Shown here one piece after another: positions 58,009 through 64,000 of a DNA stretch of 64,000 nucleotides. Where the stretch lies: NCBI GenBank assembly GCA_032719365.1, contig CM064875.1:31394693-31458692 (forward strand), read 5' to 3'. Each line of letters starts with the position of its first letter. The first letter of the stretch is position 1. Source of the stretch: Prinsepia uniflora (taxonomy: Eukaryota > Streptophyta > Magnoliopsida > Rosales > Rosaceae). The notes beneath the pieces are model-generated. The model ran no database searches. It had not been told where the DNA came from and was given only the letters and a program-made list of their open reading frames with translations. Position numbers and translations under genes: made by a program.

Positions 58009-58530
58009 GAAATACGGCCTCGCATACTACATAAGGTCAACGTTCCTATTCCAACCAGTCTCAACTAGACTCAACCAGAGTCATCCATTAGGTCATCCAT
58101 GACCTCAACCGCTCTCTGTAGTACACTCTCTAATTCAACATGACACGACCGACAACGGTCTCGACTCTCGGGTCGTCATACGGTGTCTACTGATCAACTA
58201 AATCCTATCTCAAGTACCACTACGACTCTAAGCCGTTGGATTCACACGAACGTTGATCCCACTCGGGATCCAACCTCTCGGAAAATGTGACATCCAATGC
58301 TAATCGAATCCTAAATTATCGCACCTCGTGCCAAAAAACTCTAATTAGGATCCGATTCCACTGAATCATCGTACTAATACCCTAATTATCAGGTTGATGA
58401 TGGGCTGTTACGACTGTAGAGATATCACATCCTCGATATGCGCGCACTCTAAGAGCAAGACCCACTCTGATACCAACTGGTATCAGAGTACCATGAGTAT
58501 CCTATGGGCCAATCTACTTTGATACCAACT
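58009..58530 (-). mobile_element. Internal-domain remnant next to an LTR, with duplicated primer sites
   Basis: Reverse-similar to the primer-site end of copies A-C. The primer slot next to the LTR is mutated (58516-58527, plus ACTTTGATACCA). About 27-50 bp away lies ACTCTGATACCA-AC-TGGTATCAGAGT (58464-58489), a perfect 12-bp inverted pair made of two primer-site copies. Confidence 0.75.
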
Positions 58531-61493
58531 TGAAAGGACCCATCCCAAATCCCCCAGGATTAACGTGTGACGTGCCTGCTCCCATCTGACACGAAGTGTC
58601 AGACTAGGTATAATTCCGTCCATAGCCCAACCGGGTAAACCAGAGAGCGCCAGGATCTGGAGGAGTGTGATGTCACGATCTCTGCTACAGCCCGCATTCG
58701 CAATCAACCTGAAGGGCATTCAAAACATTAAAAGTCGTGAGTGGACAAAACAAAGAATTTGGTAAAAACATTTCACAGGAAGAAGATTTATGCCCTTCAC
58801 TAAAAACATGCATACATTTGAAAACCGTTTATCAATACGTTCATAAAACCATTAGGGTCTTATCCCAAACATGGGAACTCAGCCCAAATCACATCACGTG
58901 GGTCTCAGCCCAAAACCAATACCGATGGGACTCAGCCCAAAACCTTTCTCAGTGAAATACCAAAACATAGAATACGGGGTCTCCGCCCCAAACCACTTTT
59001 CAAAACATAAAACACGGGGTCTCCGCCCCCAAATCACATTCCGTAGAACCTCATACGTATACGCGTATGTATAACCCATCCTCGGCACTTCCGAGACTTT
59101 TCCAACTTGGAGCACACGGCCCCTAGGGAACACATCCCCGATATATGTCACGATTCATCTCTATACTAGTGTGCACACTACTCGGGGTCTTACTCCGAGT
59201 CTACCCCTAGGAATTCTCCGTATGGGAGGCTCTATCTCTGGATCTAGTCCGAGCTCTGTCTCTAGATCTAGTCCGAGCATCTCTTCGGAATTTGGTCCGG
59301 GACCACATCATACTACCACTCCTAGAATGGGCTCCCTATAGGGATACACATTCTGGTCAGTGGATCGTGACTCTCCAAGTCGACGTCTGGAGGAGACCAA
59401 ATAAATCATAGCGTAGGGTTTATCCATTTCAAATACTTTCTTTCTCAAAACACATTTCAACTGGATCTCATACCTGATTCATCTCAACCGAATTCCTCGA
59501 ATCCGATTCAATCAATTTCACTGGCCTCGCCATAAATCCATAGTTCAACAGGGTCTCAAACCCGAATTCTCATTTCATAAATAAAACTGGGACTTAAGCC
59601 CGATTTCAAAATCAACAGGGCCTCAAACCTGATACCACAATAACGGGGCCTCGAGCCTGATTTCACCACTAACGAGGCCTTGAGCTCGTTACCATAAATC
59701 AACGGGGCTTCGAGCCCGATTTCACAATCAACGGGGACTTAAGCCTGATACCATAAAAAAATGGCCTCAAGCCCAGTTTCAAAACCAACTGTGCCTCTAG
59801 CCCGCTACTAGGGTCAAATGGGACTCAAGCCTGATTTCTTAATTCAATTTGGTCTCAAGCCCGAGTTCACAATCAACGAGGCCCTCTGCCCGATCGTATA
59901 ACTCAAATGGGCCTCCGGCCCCATTTCTCATCAAATCAAATAGACTCCAAGTCCGAGGGTTTCCAATCAAATGGGTCTCATGCTCAATTTCATATTTCCA
60001 AATCCAAAACCCATTCATTAAACCCTCATTGAAAACCTAGCACGTACAAGCATCGTATAAAACCGGAAATCTCGAAATAGTGCAAATACGTAAATACTAA
60101 CTACAAAAAATAAATGCACTCATGGAATCACAAAACATGTTCTAAAAAATTTATAAAACATTTATGCATGCGCCAATTTTGAAAGAAAGGTCCACTCATA
60201 AACCGTCTGAAGTCGCGCCTCGATATGCGCGCCATACGCCCTTTCCGGGCCAATCATCGTCTCCGGGGTTCTCAAACCTGTCCAAATTAATTTCGAGGGT
60301 TACTAACTACTTAAATAACCTCTCACTAAAGCCCCATAATTTTTAGGAATTTTTAACTATTTTTAAAGTCGATCCTAAACCTTCGGGCAACCCGAATTAT
60401 ATCGAAAGGATGTCCGATCGATTCAAAACCAGTCCCAAAATTTTCCTTACATCGAATCGGTGATTTCACATGTTGGAACCTCCCCCAAGAAACTCTTCAC
60501 TCGCCCCCATGCGCCGCCCAAAGGGGCTGCTTGTGTTGCTCACGTGCCCTGCTACAGTGTCATCAGCAACCTTCGGCAGACCGGGTCCGACCGGTCTGCT
60601 TGGTTTTCGGTCCATTCTGACTGGCGAGGCCGGTCCAGCCATTTTTTTTCAGTCCGATTCGAACCCTATTTAATCCTAATCTCTTCCTCTTTTCAATTTC
60701 TATCAATTTATGGATTCAAAATTATAAAATCAAGCCTAGAAGATTACCTTTCATTGGATTTTCCCGGCCCTATTTTCTCCCATCTCTGTCTAGGCCGCAC
60801 CATTGCTTTCCTTCATTCAAAATCGGCCTCACAGGTTTGTATGGACCTCCAAAACATCACAACACCATCAAAACCCTCCCTAAACGTCCAAAATGAGGAA
60901 TTTGAATTTTGAAAAACAAATAGGTTCAGGTCTTACCGTTCCTCCGCCATGGACGGTGGTCCTACTGCCCCTTGCCGTCCTTTAGCTCCACAACACCTTT
61001 CTGTCTCTCACTCAACCTCATTAGTCCACTTAGACAAGGATTAAAAGGGTTTTGGCGCTGGTTTTTGGGTGAGATCGGGGAAAATATAAGAAAATGAGGA
61101 AATGGGGATATGCATGTATGTAATCATACTGGGTAATGGATGAGTGACATTGGGCAGAAAAAAAAATATCTAGGGCCATTAATGACAATTGGAACTTGCC
61201 TCGTAATTCGTGCAATAGTGCCACGGAACTTCCGTGAAACGTAACTTTTTCGTCGAACGTCCGATTTTGACGTGCCGCCTGTCTACGGATTCGTATCGCC
61301 TCGATATATGTAACGGTCCTTGGCCATTGGCCATCGGACCTCCCGTGTCAAAAGTCATCTTTTTGCCCTCGTCTAGGGGTAAAAACCTCATTTCTCCCTG
61401 AATGTCTGTTAATCCTCGTTTAATCCCCGATTAGCCTCGCTAATCCGTCATTAATTCTTAATTAATCCCGATAATTCAGGATGGGTCGTTACA
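58531..61493 (-). mobile_element. LTR (2963 bp) flanked by internal domain on both sides
   Basis: Plus reading TGAAAGGACCCATCCC ... GGATGGGTCGTTACA. Terminal hairpin ATCTGACAC/GTGTCAGAC is near 58586-58606. The arms TCGTGAGTGGAC (58735-58746) and GTCCACTCAT (60190-60199) are both mutated. GGGACTCAGCCC-type units lie at 58870-59040, and ~29-bp GGGCCTCAAACCCGA-type units at 59525-59990. A GC-rich block is at 60495-60560. A primer site lies on its left and a PPT on its right, so it serves as the 5' LTR of one unit and the 3' LTR of the next. Confidence 0.85.
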
Positions 61494-64000
61494 ATCTTCC
61501 CCCCTTCAAGATAGTCGTCCTCGAAACTCAAACTGACCCAATTCCACAACCAACTGTGGAATCCAACCATGTCCCTCGACTCGGGCACTCTCGGGTACAC
61601 GTAAACGTCCGTAACAAATGTCGTACTCGTCGGTACTCGCGGTCACTGAAGCCTCCAAAGCTCCAACTTTTTTTCGCGAACTATTTGTCAACTCGTACGG
61701 CTCACTCGAGATAGTGTCGACGTCTCGCCTGTCACTCGCTCCGACAGGTCAACTATACTCAGTTGATTCTAGATCCTTATAGTTTACCTTTCCGAGACGT
61801 TCCAACCTATACCCAGCAGGTTACAACACGTGCTCCCACTAAGGGCTACCTTTTCCACTCTGTCATCACGTCGACTTTTCAGTCGGATGGTTCTTCTCGT
61901 CTAACACCTAAGTCAGCTTTTCAGTTTGACGACCTTTCCTATCCGAAAATCGGACTGATATCATATTCAGCCTCTGATTCAGACAATATTCTCTTGATCC
62001 TACCATCACAATGGCACGAATCCCATATCACCGGTCATCCTCAGACCTATGCCACAGGTTAAATCAACCTCGATACTCAAGCGAATCGACTCTTTCATTT
62101 TCCAATACTCCAAACTGACTCTCCTTAAAGTCCCATCAATCAATACCAATCCGAACGCATCGGATATGTATTAAATCCATTACCACGATAGGTCACAACC
62201 ATTGTGACCAGCTGGTAACTTCCGGCTCCACTGCGCTACTCTGATCTCGACTCCCTCTCGAGTCCCCATATCGTATCTCGTGTCACTCAGCAACGGATGC
62301 TAAAATCTTGACTCACTCGAGTCCCCAAACTGTCATTATCGGATCTAATCCAATCACCACTCATGTCCATCTAGGACTCTATCCAATCGACAACATTCCC
62401 ATACTCTCGGGACACTCTCAACCCGACATACCAATTAACCGTGGTCAATCCCATCATCCAGCATGCACAACACATCTGTGCATCCCCACATCATAGGCAC
62501 CACTCGACCTGATCTAGTCCTGCACTCGGGTAACGTCCAATCACGCACTAATCCTTACTGCCTTCAACGTCTTCTCGGAGTACTCGTGGTCACCTGACCA
62601 ACTCCAGAGATAGACCAATCAACATCCATCACAACCTCTACTCTTAATCCAACTTCTGTCTTGTCATCTTACTAACCATGTAAAGAGGTTCTTCCACTGT
62701 CTTAGAATACGATTCTCCCTTATGACGACCTGACCTCAGTCTACTCGGCTCTTGACCGTCACAATCATCTCTATCGTATCGATCTTCCTAGTCGTCACCA
62801 CACGACTTGATCGATAATACCAACACGGGTTCACTATGGGTCCAAGGTAGTGGACACTCTCGTCACATCAGTTGATGCTAAACACCATCTGCTCTCTGAA
62901 TCATTCAAATTTGACCCACATCTTAGGTGTTCGGTTCTTACACCCTCTTTGAGACCTTTAGCTATCACATCACTCCTCGTCATCCCACCTAGGGACGAAT
63001 CCAGGAGAGTCCAAGATGATGACATCAAAGTTCATCCTATGTCATCCTCCGGTACCCAGCACTATCTGCTAAAGAGTCACACTCAGTGACCTCAGAATAT
63101 TCATCACCAATGCGGAATCAAGTACTCTTCTCATCGTCTCAATCACAACTTCTCTTGATTCCGAAGTTCCAATCACGTTGGAACCATGCTTCTTTTCCAA
63201 TTACTGAGCTCACTCATTACTCGAGCATTTCCGCGTCCTATAGGAAAACGATTTCCAAGTCCCCAACTCAAGAGGTATGGTCAACCGTAGTCAACCAAAG
63301 CCAATCCGCAACGGACTCTCAAGTCCTCAGCTCAACTGGACACCATCCACGCGTCCGTGAATACCATTTATGCACATCCAAAAGGATGTCAATTCATCTT
63401 AACCTGATTTACCGCTCGACTGAAGAGTCACAACAAGCTCATGTTGTGCTCTACAGTCAAATCTCTGCATAACACCATATCTGACCAACCGACCCTCACG
63501 TCATAATACGTCACTTACGTCATCCATTTATACCTCTTCATCTGAACGCCACTTAGGAATTTCATCCTTTAACATTACCCCTCCTAGGCACATACTCGTG
63601 CCTCGAGTCTCGTATCATCAGGGAACTGGTCACCAAACCAAGTACTCCATGTGCCTCGCACTGAGCCACTCGGGATCCTCTCTATCTCGTTCAGTGTCCA
63701 CCGAACTCACATGCTCACCTCTTTGGGCACAACTACTATCCCGTCGGCATATAGGTTCGCACATCCCAACTCTATGGGATCAACTCCAGCACTCACACTC
63801 GTGTAATCCATCCAAGGATATCTAGGGCACCTGTCACTCATCCAAGTACATCGCACTCATCTAGGTATATCCTACTCGTCATAGTCACCTCACAAAGGTA
63901 GCGTAGCACTCTTACCAACACCCAAAGCTCCTTTCCTTCTATAATCACACTCGGTCATAATCGAGTTGAATCCCAAAACCACTGCTCGTACTTGCGTCAC
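61494..64000 (-). mobile_element. Internal domain of a diverged LARD-type relative, runs off the window
   Basis: Starts with a minus-strand PPT (plus ATCTTCCCCCCTTCAAG) and a GTCCTCGAAACTC word. It is then collinear with copy C 48288-50815 at clearly lower identity, e.g. CTCGACTGAAGAGTCACAAC near 63414 against 50167, and CACTGCTCGTAC at the window edge against 50794. No retroelement protein motif is present; frames such as 63086-63472 are open by chance. Confidence 0.8.

Overview
This window is flowering-plant nuclear heterochromatin: a nest of LTR retrotransposons with no host gene that I can support. The evidence is retroelement primer sites matching plant tRNA-iMet and tRNA-Asp, 5-bp target-site duplications (TSDs), a chromovirus-type pol remnant, an Athila-type gag remnant and a Cassandra-like LTR carrying a 5S-rRNA-like segment. 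The species cannot be named from this. Almost every open frame lies inside an LTR or a non-coding internal domain and looks like chance.

Layout. 1-4907: an LTR end, then an Athila-like gag (minus) split by a solo LTR (1270-4220). 4908-30631: plus-strand LTR pieces flank a large minus-strand non-autonomous element (copy A, 5726-30266). Copy A has itself been hit by three solo LTRs (8836-19192, 19816-22818, 24627-27613), and the first of these holds a young tRNA-Asp-primed element (10252-17547). 30632-36354: LTR fragments, a Cassandra-like element (32001-32525), a Tat-type LTR fragment and a short solo LTR (33686-35317). 36355-45714: another plus LTR split by copy B (36752-45246), the cleanest member of the non-autonomous family, with TSD TCACC. 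45715-55041: copy C (minus). 55042-58008: decayed Tekay/Del-type gag-pol. 58009-64000: internal / LTR / internal tandem of a diverged relative, running off the edge.

The main family has LTRs of about 3 kb, a 3.3-3.6 kb internal domain without pol, an iMet primer site and a chromovirus-like 3' end. It fits a LARD (large retrotransposon derivative), presumably mobilised in trans by a Tekay-like chromovirus such as the one decaying at 55-58 kb.

The most interesting signal is inside these LTRs. Sub-families that have diverged strongly in primary sequence keep the same architecture. There is a 12-bp inverted pair (CTGTGAGTGGAC ... GTCCACTCACAG) about 1 kb apart, an array of short hairpins between the arms whose sequence differs between sub-families, and two consecutive hairpins just before the LTR 3' end in which both arms change together. 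This compensatory pattern suggests conserved RNA (or cruciform) structure. All comparisons here were made by eye.
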